A stretch of DNA of 64,000 nt. Source: Diploptera punctata (lineage: Eukaryota > Arthropoda > Insecta > Blattodea > Blaberidae). Both the position numbers and the translations under genes were made by a program. The notes under the pieces were generated by a model. That model did not search any database. It saw nothing but the letters and a program-made list of their open reading frames with translations, and had not been told where the DNA came from. Numbering within the stretch: the first letter of the stretch is position 1; the number at the start of each line of letters is the position of its first letter. This document shows positions 45,830 to 56,299 of this stretch, piece by piece. The DNA is taken from assembly GCA_030220185.1 (NCBI GenBank), contig JASPKZ010002332.1:1302001-1366000 (forward strand), given 5' to 3'.

Positions 45830-46510
45830 ATGGCACGAGGAACGAAGAAGGGGCACAGAAACTTGGTGTAGAAAGACAAGAGAGAAAGCACCCAGTATGT
45901 AGGGCAAGAATCAGATGGAGAATAACATCAACAATGATTTGATATGTGAATTATAGAAAGATTCACCGCTGTGATCTAGAGATAAAGTCGATGCCTCAAA
46001 AACATAGTGCGCCCAGGTTCCATCCCCGGTCTGGACAAATTTTCTCGGCGAGATATTTCTCAGGATTTTTCCTCTCCCTTAAAACAAATGTAGAAAACTT
46101 TGGCTCAAATAATCCCTGAGCACCACGGACCATCAAAACTACACATATCATAGTCGCCATGTTTTGTAAAAAAATGTAAGAGTGAAAGATAGGTTGTCTT
46201 AAATGTTTATGTTGCTTTAGAGGTGGCTCTGGAATTGAGCTGATTGCTCATTCAGGATGACTCTATGTCCTTGTGTGACCAAAATAGCATTTATGTGATC
46301 CAGAGTTTAAAATCCTCTCCAGACAGGCCACGTCCCTGTGAGGCCCGGTTGTCGTGGAACATGTAAAAATACCTAAACTAGGAAGAAGTTTAAGTAAGGA
46401 AACGAAAGAATTATACAGGGAACGAATAAAAAAATATTAATTCAAGATAGGGATATGAAGAACTTGATAGGCCAAGGACCATGGATAAGAGTTATGTACG
46501 CGCGGCAGAG
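45830..46510 (+). pseudogene. LINE-X 3' end split by SINE insertions
   Basis: 45830-45957 matches the GHMARG/NER...GRPR part of LINE-X. 45958-46380 is a diverged SINE-A-like unit (ACCGCTGTGATCTAGAG, CCATCCCCGGTCTGGAC) followed by other repeat sequence. 46395-46510 resumes with GAATTATACAGGGAACG and the TATGTACGCGCGGC tail. This order suggests SINE insertion into an older LINE-X copy. Confidence 0.65.
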
Positions 46511-47185
46511 TTGGGCAGTCATTAATTGCATGCGTACTTAATTACATACTCAGTTATTGTGTTAAAAACTGCAATTACTGCGAATGTAATTGGAACTCTC
46601 AATTACAATTGATGGGCAATTTCGAAAAGGGCACGTGTCGCATATATTTGTTTTTTCAAGTTTTCAATATAATATTTTCTAATTTGCGTGTAGACACCGT
46701 TTTGTACGAAGGGGGCACCAACTTTCATCATTATATCACTGATTTGCAATGGCCAACAACGGCGACTGATGAAATACCAGAAGTGGACTTCTGATTGACT
46801 GTTATCGGATATCGTGTTTTTCTTTAAATACTCATTGCTATTCAATATTTGTCAAGGGATATATATTTTTGTCTTTCTTTTTAAATATATTATATCTTGT
46901 GTCATTGTAATTTTTTAATTATTGCTTATTTTAAAAATGCATTTCGAAAAAGGCACATCTCCAAAATAAACAATAAAAATACAATACATATTTTCTTTTG
47001 TCTCGTATTATATTGCATTCTGACCCTAAAATGTTAACTGTAAACTTATTTAGGTCTGGATACAGCCGTTTAAAATAATTTTTTTTTTAGTTCCTGAACA
47101 TTTTTTAATTTTCGAAATTGCACATTCAATTACTTCTAGATGCTAAGTAATTGCAATTACAATTGAACGATTCCATGAAAATGCC
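46506..47185. mobile_element. AATTAC-rich element (possible hAT-type MITE)
   Basis: It begins CAGAGTTGGGCAGTCATTAA, then has several AATTACAATT-like stretches, and ends with AAGTAATTGCAATTACAATT. Similar motifs recur at 50240-50345 and 50600-50735. The exact ends are uncertain. Confidence 0.45.
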
Positions 47186-47485
47186 ATACCGAGGTGAAAA
47201 TTTTGAAATTGACGCAGGAATAATTTTGTTGACATAATATTTATCTTTAAGGATCAAATTTTCTAATTCTATAAGACAATGCCCCATAAGTGTATTATTT
47301 TAATCTAATATTAATGGTAGAACTTGTCATATTCCAAACCTGTAAAAACACGCAAAATGTTATCAATTTGTTGTTTAATGATTTGGACGTATTAATTCAT
47401 TTTATTTCACAAACTCTTTTGCTAAACCGTACTTTGGTCCTCCCTAGTCGTAAATGTAATAATATTAATTGCAGTCTAATGTTCT

Positions 47486-47838
47486 TCCGATTCCGATTGA
47501 GGGTCTATCCACTTTTCAGCGGTTGCCCTTTTACCAGCCGGCTGCTGGCCCTTCACATCCACATGTGTCAATCACAGAGGTAGATGATCAACAGCCAGTG
47601 TAGGGGCGACATGTGGTTAGCATGTCGAGTCCCCCAACCGTTATAGCTGGTTCCTCAACCTGGAGCCGCTACTTATTGTAGCTACCCAATTGCCTCACGA
47701 TGCTGGGTGGGCACCGGTCCCATACTGGCCGAAATACCATGAGAAAATTTCTTCCCCCATGGAGACTCGAACCAGCGCAAGTCCCGTTAGCTCTGCGCCA
47801 AGGCTTCCTACCTTAACCGCTCGGCTACGGCGCGGGAC
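47486..47838 (-). mobile_element. SINE-E copy with 12-bp target duplication
   Basis: On the minus strand it starts GTCCCGCGCCGTAGCCGAGC, making the head about 20 bases longer than in the copy at 26421. The flanks are GTCTAATGTTCT at 47474-47485 and 47839-47850. It is nearly identical to the other copy. Confidence 0.95.
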
Positions 47839-48234
47839 GTCTAATGTTCTATATACCTTAAATGTGTCTTATAATTGTTAACTGTAAGCTATGGTCAGTC
47901 AGTCACGGAAAACGTATACACATTTCTGTACACAACATAATAATTGATGGATTAAAATTCCCTCTTGGATTCTACGTTATCGGTACACAGCTAACAAAAA
48001 AGTATCGATGACATTTTCTTGTACAGTCATTATTTTTCCCGCTAGAGTCCCGTGACTGACTGACTGACTTTTTGTCCTCTCATTCATAATGCCAATATGC
48101 ATGACGCACTCAGTTGCTTGCTGCACTCTGCTGAGGATTTAACATAAACATGGTATAGAAAATCTGGTTGACTGTTCGGCTCAGTTTCTCCATAAAATAA
48201 TTACTGACCCTTTTTCTGTGTCAATATGAGCTAA

Positions 48235-48872
48235 AATGCAGTCAGCGGGAGCATTTAAATATATTCAGGAGAAGGTTGCAGTAAAAGAAGCAGCCATACT
48301 TGTTGATTTCTCAGAAAATTATACCTACAAAGAACAAAATGAGATCAAGGCATTTCATTGGAAAAATTAGCATATCTCAATATTATTGCTCTTGCCTAGT
48401 TTAGATGGAAAGTGCCAGGATATGTGACACATAGCAAGTTGCTATAGAAAACTTTAGGTCATACAAATTTTCAGTTGGAGCATCAGGTAATAGAAATAGG
48501 CCTATACACTTAGCAATGTGACACTGCTTACTTGCATATTTGGATTTTGACATAAAATGGAACTTCTTTGAATCGTGCCATGGAAAGTGGGCTATAGATG
48601 CGATTGGCGGCCAAGTAAAAAAGATGGCACGGATGTATGAAAAATCGGGAAATAAGATACAAAATTGTGCAGACTTACGTAATGTGAACTGTAAAACCAA
48701 TCAAATAACTATTCAGGAGGTGTCACAAAATTATATAGAAGAAGGAAAGAAATTTTTAGAAAAACAATTTCAATATCTTGCAGCTATCACGATTCATTGC
48801 GTACATAATGTGAAAGCGTTGGACCCATATGTTATAGCATATGCACAACTGCCAAACAAACAATCAGCGTAA
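48235..48872 (+). pseudogene. Decayed transposon protein with SENY and HGK motifs
   Basis: The first part (48237-48368) encodes VKEAAILVDFSENYTYKEQN and EIKAFHW. After disrupted sequence the frame at 48540-48872 encodes WNFFESCHGKWAIDAIGGQV followed by KKMARMYEKSGNK and a non-conserved end. A (V/I)DFSENY block, then WNFFxxxHGKGxxDGxGGxxKR, is the layout of an unnamed multi-copy family I recall from several invertebrate genomes, probably transposon-encoded. Here HGKG has become HGKW and the region between is broken by stops. No catalytic role is shown. Confidence 0.6.
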
Positions 48873-48904
48873 CAAATCATAAGTTCACATGTTTAAAAAA
48901 AATA

Positions 48905-49235
48905 ACACTGAATGGCGCGACAGGCCTAGAAATCCCTTGGCTGCTGATCTCACATCCAAGTATATCAATCACAGAAGTGGGCAATCATCTAACCAACATA
49001 TAGGATGACATGTGGTCAGCATGTCGGATATTCCAGCAGTTATGGCTGTTTTTTACGACCGCAACCCCTAATATTGTAGCTGCCCAAATTCTTCATGATT
49101 CTGAGCGGGCACCAGTCCCATTGTAGCCGAAATTCCGTGAGAAAATGTATTCTCTCATTGGTACTCTAACCAGTGCTCTTTATAGAAACATCTTGATTCA
49201 AACCATTGAGTTACAGCGTGAGACTTCATGTGTGA
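48905..49235 (-). mobile_element. SINE-E copy, old and diverged
   Basis: It follows the SINE-E order (CACATCCAAG..CAATCACAGA, GACATGTGGTCAGCATGTCG, GAGCGGGCACCAGTCCC, GCCGAAATTCCGTGAGAAAA) with many differences. Confidence 0.8.
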
Positions 49236-50230
49236 TAGAAAACATTATTTTTATTAATGGGCCAAGTCAAGTCAACATAGCGGCGAATACTAGAGAGTGA
49301 ATAGCTGCATAAGCAAATCTTATACATTGATGTTATGAAGTGAATCACCATTTTCGGGCTAATTCGTTTTTTTATCGCTGTTTAAAAATAGAATTCACCA
49401 CGTCAGCAGTAGGACAGCTTGCGATTTATAATAATTTATTTTGAAAATACAGGCACACTGATAAATAACTAACTTATTAAGAATGTGTACCTAGAAATCA
49501 AAAATATTAAATCCTGTATCACGTAAATTGTAATCAGTTTATATATACACACATACAATTATAGTAGGTATATTTAACAATAGAGAAGGCACTTGTTATT
49601 AATATTTAATATTTTTCTTATATTATATAATTTAAAATGGTACATGTAAGCGAGTTAATTAAATTATATTATTGATTTAAATTAATATTTATTTTACAGC
49701 AAAATTAAATTTAATAATTTTCGTGGAATTGATAAAGTGTTTGCAGTTCTTTATTAATCTGTTACCGAAATTGTTTATCTAGTTTGATAGAATTTTGTTA
49801 CATTTTTGTAATATTTGCACTTTTAAATTCTAAATAAAATTCAGATATGTCAGTTAGTCACAGAATAAGGTCAGTCAGTCACACATGACATATTAGGTCA
49901 AAACTTCGGTATTAATTGTGATTTAGGTTTCGTTTTTTATTTAAAATGTAACTTGAAATGTGCCCTCCAAACGGTATTTTGGAAATTTTAATTAGGATAA
50001 CATTTCAGAGAATGATTTAGATGAACATGTTAAGCTGCATGATGAGTTAACATTTATGTCAGTCAGTCACACATACTTTGATTGATAATAAATAACATTG
50101 TTTTTCTTCAGAACTTGTAATTTATATACAATCTTAATCACACCCTCTATCATATCACGTAGATAACACCCCCAATTTCAACCAATTCTAATATTTATGC
50201 AAGCATTCTGCTGCAAAAATGTATTGTAAA
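49236..50230. other. Unassigned AT-rich DNA with the 13-mer repeats
   Basis: No coding content. It holds the direct 13-mers noted separately. Confidence 0.4.
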
Positions 50231-50239
50231 TGTCAGTCA

Positions 50240-50735
50240 GTCACATATGGAATTGCTCAATTACATATAATGTAAGTGAGCAATTACAATAACGTGTAAC
50301 TGTGATTGTAATAGCCGTTAATTGAATTAAAAATACCAAAAGAAAATCGAGTAACAGAAAAAAGTAAACATTGCATTTCATTAATTCCTTCGCCACTCGT
50401 GTAATGATCAAATCAAACCTCGTGTCTGGTCCGACTAAACAAACAGCTGATTCCAAACGGCTTAATCCTTCTACTGTATACCAGTGAACCACGAACTCTT
50501 CTCTAAAGAGATGACGTCATATTGCAGCTTTACACCACCTCCTTTATTTATTATTATGACGTTGAATGAATCCCTCATATTTTTTGCCGTTTTGGCATCA
50601 AGGAATTGCAATTACATTTACTTGTAATTGCAGAAATAAAGTTACTATTATTTTAACTGTAATTGATAATTGAAAATACTTTGGCTCAACCAGTAATTGT
50701 AATCGATGACCACAATTACAATGTATCACATAGCA
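50240..50735. mobile_element. Second AATTAC-rich element
   Basis: It starts GCTCAATTACATATAATG, contains CAATTACAATAACG, GGAATTGCAATTACATTTAC and CAGTAATTGTAATCGATG, and ends ACCACAATTACAATG. Related in motif to 46506-47185. Confidence 0.45.
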
Positions 50736-50739
50736 TCAT

Positions 50740-51505
50740 ACCTACCGGGCTATGAAGAGAGCTCTGTCATGTACAAAGACGTAGTAAACAACGTTTCATT
50801 TGGTAAAGAAGTGGAGTTATTGTAGAATACGCCGGTAGTTGATATTGCGCGTACCAGCCAAAACTAAAACAAATGCGCACCCGATCTTTGTCTTAAAATG
50901 TTTCATTAACTTGTAAGAAATGCAACCTAAGTAGCCTATATTTTATTGTATTATGCACCAAATATTGTTTTGTGATGTTTATATTACAGAAGAATCGCCC
51001 GATAGGTATGCAGACCTGTGATACACCCTATCCCATACCCTCCCGATCGATCTAGTACAGTCAATATCAGTACAAGTACGTCCTCGGTACAGTGGAAATA
51101 ATCCCGCTCTCTACTCATGAGTTAGTTAGGCGTAACTGATATTTTACATGCCAATGCACTGACTTACGTCTTATCAGGGGACCTGGTTCAACATCTAGAG
51201 CAGTTATAACTTTTAACAGTCTATATAAATCTTCAACGTCTGGGATACGCAGAATACAATTCCTAATAGTTAGATTGATTTAAATTCTTGATGTACGTTG
51301 AGAACGTATATTGTACCGTACAAACCCATTCGCAGTGTAGACCCTAATACCGATTCGTCTGTTGAAGTACACATTCAATTTGGTAAACGTCAAATATATA
51401 GTCCAGTTCTGGCAACTGTAGCCGTCTTGGTGAATCCTAAGGCATGTGGCAGGGGGGAACATTGCCGAGTGGAGGAGGGAAGTAGTAGCCATGCAAAAAA
51501 CATTT
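50740..51505. other. No gene or recognised repeat
   Basis: A frame near 51298 runs into a microsatellite and has no recognised content. Confidence 0.35.
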
Positions 51506-51507
51506 TT

Positions 51508-51509
<2 letters not shown>

Positions 51510-51555
<46 letters not shown>
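51510..51555. repeat. (AAT)n microsatellite
   Basis: A pure AAT run. Confidence 0.95.
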
Positions 51556-51557
<2 letters not shown>

Positions 51558-51779
51558 TGTTATAAAAACAACACTATTATATAACGAACACTCCAAACAT
51601 ATGAGAAAACATAAGTATTCACTAACACAGAACTAGTAGATAAAAAATTCAACGTGTTGTAACTATTATATTTTCAAAACTGAATGTAGTTGCTGGCAGC
51701 ACCTGCAACTCGCCCTCCCCTCTTACCGCACCATACAACATACTTACTTAATACAGGCTTTCCACTTTACAGCAGTTTG

Positions 51780-52165
51780 CCTTTGATTCCTGCTTTCCAG
51801 AGATTCATATCTTCCCATTGTCATCTTCCATACCCCTCTTCATTATGGCATCATATATTCCCTCATACCATGCTCTTCTACTTCTTCCCCTTTTCCTTCT
51901 GCCTGGTACCAACCAATCCAACACCTGTTTAGGCCACTGGTCTTCCGACATCCATTGTACATGCCCATACCACTGTAAAGCTCTCTTTGTTATCCTATCG
52001 ATAACAGTTTCTTGTGCAACCATTTCTTGTCTGATATATGTATTTCGAATATGTTGTAGCCCGGATATTCTCATACTTCTCCGTAATCCATCCATTTATG
52101 TCGCCAAGATTGTTTTCTGCATTCTTTCATTTATTGTCCAGCTTTCTGATCCATATGTAAGTATA
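51780..52165 (-). pseudogene. 3' end of a LINE with WYGHVQ motif
   Basis: The minus frame 52095-51805 encodes MDGLRRSMRISGLQHIRNTY, IRQEMVAQETVIDRITKRAL, QWYGHVQWM and PGRRKRGRSRRAWYEGIYDA, the C-terminal end of another LINE family. The 96-codon frame is uninterrupted, but upstream domains are absent. Confidence 0.85.
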
Positions 52166-52794
52166 CTTTCTATTATTGTCTGTATAATCTCTTTTTTTTT
52201 TGTTTTTCTGGTTTAAATTTCTATTCCATAAAGGACCATTCAGGGATCTAATCGCCTTCCTTGCACAATTTACTCTGTTAATAATATATTTTTCACAAGT
52301 ACTACATTTAAAATAGACCCCCTCAAATGGGGCTACAGAAGCCAGAACAGGACATATATCGACATGGCGTTCTTTAGTCTGTGATAATTTAGTTGACGAG
52401 TCATTTTGAGAGAGAGAAGTAGCGGTTTAAAAAATATAATATGCCAGAGGGAAGAGCAGAAACAGTTGAATTCCGTGAGTTGGAATGTGTTAGGAGAGTG
52501 GAACAGTGAGGTGAAAACACAAAGCATTTCCAAGAATTTTGACAAAAGACCATTAACCATGAACGTTGTGAATAGTGTTAGACAAGAACGGCACTTAAGG
52601 TTAAAAGAGGATAGCAGAAACCATGACAACCAAATTCTCACAGCGTATACCTTCTCAATTTACACGGCACACCTACACTACATGATCTTCCTCACACGAA
52701 TTCCTTTCACTACATATCGTACTATTACGATGCCATAGCCCAATGTTGAGCCTTAGCCTCTCCTTTGTTAGGGGTTACTAGACCAAGTTATTTT

Positions 52795-53100
52795 AGTTAC
52801 ACTTATTTGCCCATATATGTCATGAATGGATGCTATCGATCCATATGAGACATCTAGCAGGCAACTAAGGTATTAACTGACGATGAGGTCGGTAATTTTT
52901 GCTTAGATGTCTTTTATTCATGCTTAAGGATCTTTTACGAGCCTGAAAATCTTTAGACTTGGGACCCAGAGCTTGAAGTCCCTTCCGGAGGACTTACTCC
53001 TTGGATTTTTCCATCTTAAAAAATCCATCGACCTCGGCCCCGTTTGAACCCGCGACCCTCGGGACCAGAGGCAAGGAACATAACCACTAGCTCCCCTCAA
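52795..53100 (-). mobile_element. SINE-C copy
   Basis: The reverse strand gives GAGCTAGTGGTTATGTTCC, CGCGGGTTCAAACG and the family body to about 52800. Confidence 0.8.
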
Positions 53101-53368
53101 CTTACACGGCACACCTAACTATATAATATTCTTTGCCTGAATTCCTTTCAATACGCATCATTATAAAGCAGTGTAAAGAAGTGATACATAGATTGAAAAT
53201 AACGTATGTTATCTCTCCTCCATGTGCAAAACACGAAGAGCGGAAAGTCCACTGGTTTGGCATACGTACATACACGCACACACATAAAAGTAAATTGGAA
53301 CTGTTAACAGCCTATAAAGGAAGTGTATGCAACGATTCACACATTTTAACCAATGAGATGTGGATATA

Positions 53369-53755
53369 ATCGGCCGCGGTGTACTAGTGGTTATGCTCCT
53401 TGCCTCTGGTCCCGAGGGTTGCGGGTTCAAACCCGGCCGGGGTCGATGGCTTTTTTAGGACGGAAAAATCCAAGGAGCGAGTCCTCCGGGAGGGACTTTA
53501 AGCCGTGGGTCCCGAGTCTGAAGATTTTCAGGCTCGTAAAAGATCCTTAAGCCTGAAAGAAAGGCCTCTAAGCAAAATTTACCGAATTTTCCCGTCCTAG
53601 TACTACCTTGGTTTCCTAGATGTCAGTATGATGTGGAACGCTGACCATGGACCACTCAAAGGACATCTACACGAAAACAAGTGTAACTAAATTAGTATGG
53701 TTCAAATTCTTCCCTATAGGAGGAGAGCGCCTAAATCTCTGTTAAGGGAAACATT
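53369..53755 (+). mobile_element. SINE-C copy, best preserved
   Basis: CGGCCGCGGTGTACTAGTGG, GCGGGTTCAAACCCGGCCGG, GAGTCCTCCGGGAGGGACTT and the 3' AGGAGAGCGCCTAAATC. It ends about 145 bases before the phosphatase exon. Confidence 0.85.
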
Positions 53756-53898
53756 GGCTCACAAGAAGAAGATGTGGATAAGTTAAGGTACTCATTTTAA
53801 AAGAAGCTAAACTAGATCTGTATTTAATCAAGCGAATAAAATAACTATTGCTGAAATCGAACTCAAAGTGAATTAAAATTGAATGTGTTTGTTTACAG

Positions 53899-54077
53899 GG
53901 AAGGCTACAGGACTGGTGACTAACACTCGCATCACACACGCCACTCCGGCGGCTCTGTATGCTCATTCTGCCAGCAGATTCTGGGAAGATGATAGCAAAA
54001 TACCGCCTTCTTCCAGAAGGACCTGTAAGGACATCGCTCGTCAGCTGATCGAGGAGCTACCGGGTAGGAACATTAAC
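53899..54077 (+). CDS. Alkaline phosphatase, next exon (metal-site THATPA segment)
   Basis: With the base carried over from the previous exon this gives 60 codons: GKATGLVTNTRITHATPAAL, then YAHSASRFWEDD and a tail ending ELPGRNIN. It corresponds to the family segment GxVTTTRxxHAxPAxxYAH. The His-Ala-Thr in THATP aligns with the active-site His and the Ser/Thr magnesium ligand (Thr155 in the E. coli enzyme, Ser155 in the human placental enzyme). The acceptor is TGTTTACAG ending at 53898 and the donor is GTGAGT at 54078. The exon ends in phase 0. It lies 8.8 kb beyond the catalytic-serine exon, in the same orientation and in matching phase. An in-frame stop only appears after the donor, in intron sequence. 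Confidence 0.92.
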
Positions 54078-54121
54078 GTGAGTGGCAGGATGTTAGACTT
54101 AATCGTCATTTTTAGTGGGTG

Positions 54122-54220
54122 GTAAAGAGATTCCACTACAGACTTTAGAAAGCCTTTGGGATAGTAGGAGGTTAAGATTCCCACCTTTCAGACTATCGAC
54201 TGAAGATATGATAATGGACA
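54122..54220 (+). repeat. SINE-I-like fragment just after the phosphatase exon
   Basis: GGATAGTAGGAGGTTAAGAT and CCCACCTTTCAGACTATCG parallel 45345-45400. Confidence 0.55.
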
Positions 54221-54439
54221 GGGAAAGTACCTTGGATGGCATTGTAGTGCTCTATAGTGAGCACAGTTTAACTGAAACCGGAGAATGCATGCGATGTGAC
54301 GGCGCAAGACAGCAACGCAGCCTAGAGCGCAGCTGCGGTGCATACAAGATTGAACAGAATACAGACGCAATGGTTCTATATGTATACTTAATTTCCCAAT
54401 GAAGTAAAGTACTTTCCCCAATAATGAATTATACGATCG

Positions 54440-54560
54440 ATACCCATGGCTTTATCTCCCTTTCGAATGAAGGGATGTTCCAGAAATTTACGCCATCAAT
54501 CTGACAGTGTTTGAACCCACCAACCTCAGAACCAGAATCGGGTTGTCAGGCCTGCGTGAC
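54440..54560 (-). mobile_element. SINE-D-like fragment
   Basis: In reverse: a GGTTCTGAGGTTGGTGGG-type head with GGTTCAAACAC, and GGGAGATAAAGCCATGG. Confidence 0.55.
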
Positions 54561-54839
54561 GGCCGCCTTTATCCCTAAAATGCGTGTTGGTGCTCCTTTT
54601 CATATAGACACACAATGTATTAACAACAATACTGCCTAATTAGTATTTATAATTTTTTAAAACATTAAAATCCTTATATCTCAGAAAAAACAATATGTGG
54701 CTAATCACGTTATTGCCCTAAGCCCTTAAATTTTAATTGCACGGTATGGTAACAGTGACTTTTTTATATTTTTATCGCCCCCCCAAAATCTAATATTTTT
54801 ATAGATCAATAGCTTTCCTGTGATGAACTCAAGATTTCA

Positions 54840-55125
54840 TGGCAGTTTCCATGGTTACTATACTTGTCTCTAGTTCCGAAGTTCGCGTGTTCAAATTCGG
54901 CCGAGACCGATAAATTTTTAAGGCGTAAAAATCCTGAGTATGATTTCTTTCGAAAGGGAAGTAAAGCCGTGGTTCTCGTGTTATAGATCTGTGACACGTA
55001 AAAAATATTAAACCTGAAATGAGAGGCCTCTGAACAAAATGCATCGCCTTTTCAGGCTAAGGTTGGAATTACGATGCTAATGACTGTAGCAGTTAAAAAA
55101 AGCCCCCTTAAATAAAATATTAACT
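54840..55125 (+). mobile_element. SINE-D copy
   Basis: The head CAGTTTCCATGGTTACTATA with GCGTGTTCAAATTC, AAAAATCCTGAGTATGA and GGGAAGTAAAGCCGTGG. Confidence 0.75.
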
Positions 55126-55129
55126 AACT

Positions 55130-56160
55130 TCAAGTTTTAATTATAGGCCTATTGACCTAAAACTTTACTTTAAATTATTATATATATATTTATTTATTTA
55201 TTTATTGTCATATTTATTTTACTTTGTCATATTTAACATAGATATTTAGATGAGTGGCATCTACTGTTTTCTAGTAAGTATAGAGGTTTACACGTGTTAA
55301 AAGAGACAATGCACCTGTTACCGGAAATGTCAAATGGACAGAGTCCAAAATAAGATGAATATTAGGAAGCGCGTGTCTGCTGTTATAGCAAACTTTCTAT
55401 TAAATCAAACTGCTTCTTGGAGCGCATCCAGCTCACTCCATATTTTGTGACTCACAAATTGTTCGGAATACCTCCCTGTCCTTACGACCAATTCGAAGTT
55501 TCATTGTATGATGAATAATTGTTATGGCCTATGAATAGACTGTAGAACCCGACGACTCTACTATAATTTTATTCATAAAATAATCCGAATATCCAAAGCC
55601 GGGAATCGAAGGTGAGGTATTTCTATCCGTAACCAAAAACTCTGGCAAGGAGACCAAAAAAGCCCGCTACTCGTAATTATTATCCAAATTAAATATGTAA
55701 ACAGTGCTTTATAAAACAAGCACTACATCAATACTGGTACGTCATAAGATAAAATAAGATATACCTGTTGGCAGGTGCCGTCGTCCTCAACTTTGTTAAA
55801 GTAGTGTATATAAAATTGTATTAGTATTGAATACTGGTGCGGTTAAACGATCCAGGTAAATGTCGCCCCCAAAAATCCAATCTCAATATTCTCGTCACGG
55901 GGCGGCCGGAAACGGAAAGTAGGAGGAATGCCTGATGGAGTGATGTAAGTTGAGGACTTCGTGTGCCCCTGAACTGCTATGATAGCCTAGAAGGCCCATC
56001 AGGGAACCTGAACATTGTCCAGTATTGAGGCAATGCACACCAAGAGACAAATTAGTAACCCACTTGAGGTTCATCCTATTGCTCAGAGAATTAATGTATT
56101 GAGCCAGACTGATGAAATGATGTCGACATCAGCAAGAAAAGTATTGGGGAATATACATGT
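55130..56160. other. No gene recognised
   Basis: AT-rich first part. The stretch 55850-56160 is less AT-rich and might be LINE 5' leader, but this is not shown. Confidence 0.35.
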
Positions 56161-56280
56161 ACCGTACGTATCACTCCCAACCGGGCCGGCTACTCGAGGC
56201 TGTGAATTGAGTCAGCATGAGGTTATGAATAGACCGCTCGGAGCGTGTATATCGGTCCGGCTGGGAGTGGGACGCACGGT
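56161..56280. mobile_element. 120-bp foldback element
   Basis: The ends ACCGTACGTATCACTCCCAA and, reversed, ACCGTGCGTCCCACTCCCAG pair over about 29 bases. The element is 120 bp in total, with a TA run directly after it. Confidence 0.7.
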
Positions 56281-56299
56281 ATATATATATATATATATA

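Larger units (their letters stand above)
47894..50244. repeat. Scattered 13-mer GTCAGTCAGTCAC and variants
   Basis: Direct copies at 47894, 49849 (one change), 49870, 50058 and 50232, and an inverted, extended copy at 48052-48068 (GTGACTGACTGACTGAC). They flank a decayed transposon gene and may be its subterminal repeats. Confidence 0.7.
45061..53898 (+). other. Alkaline phosphatase intron (8.8 kb), filled with repeats
   Basis: The intron runs from donor GTAATG to acceptor TTTACAG. It holds SINE-I (45175-45475), LINE-X with nested SINEs (45830-46510), an AATTAC-rich element, SINE-E copies, a decayed transposon gene near 48.2-48.9 kb, a LINE tail (51780-52160) and two SINE-C copies. No coding exon of the phosphatase was seen inside it. 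Confidence 0.75.

Noticed and set aside
48401..48700. 99-codon minus-strand frame
   Set aside because: Antisense shadow of the decayed SENY/HGK gene on the plus strand.
53098..53160. Similarity of 52655-52740 and 53098-53158 (TTACACGGCACACCT, GAATTCCTTTCA) as a target duplication
   Set aside because: Too long and too diverged for a target duplication; more likely two pieces of another repeat.
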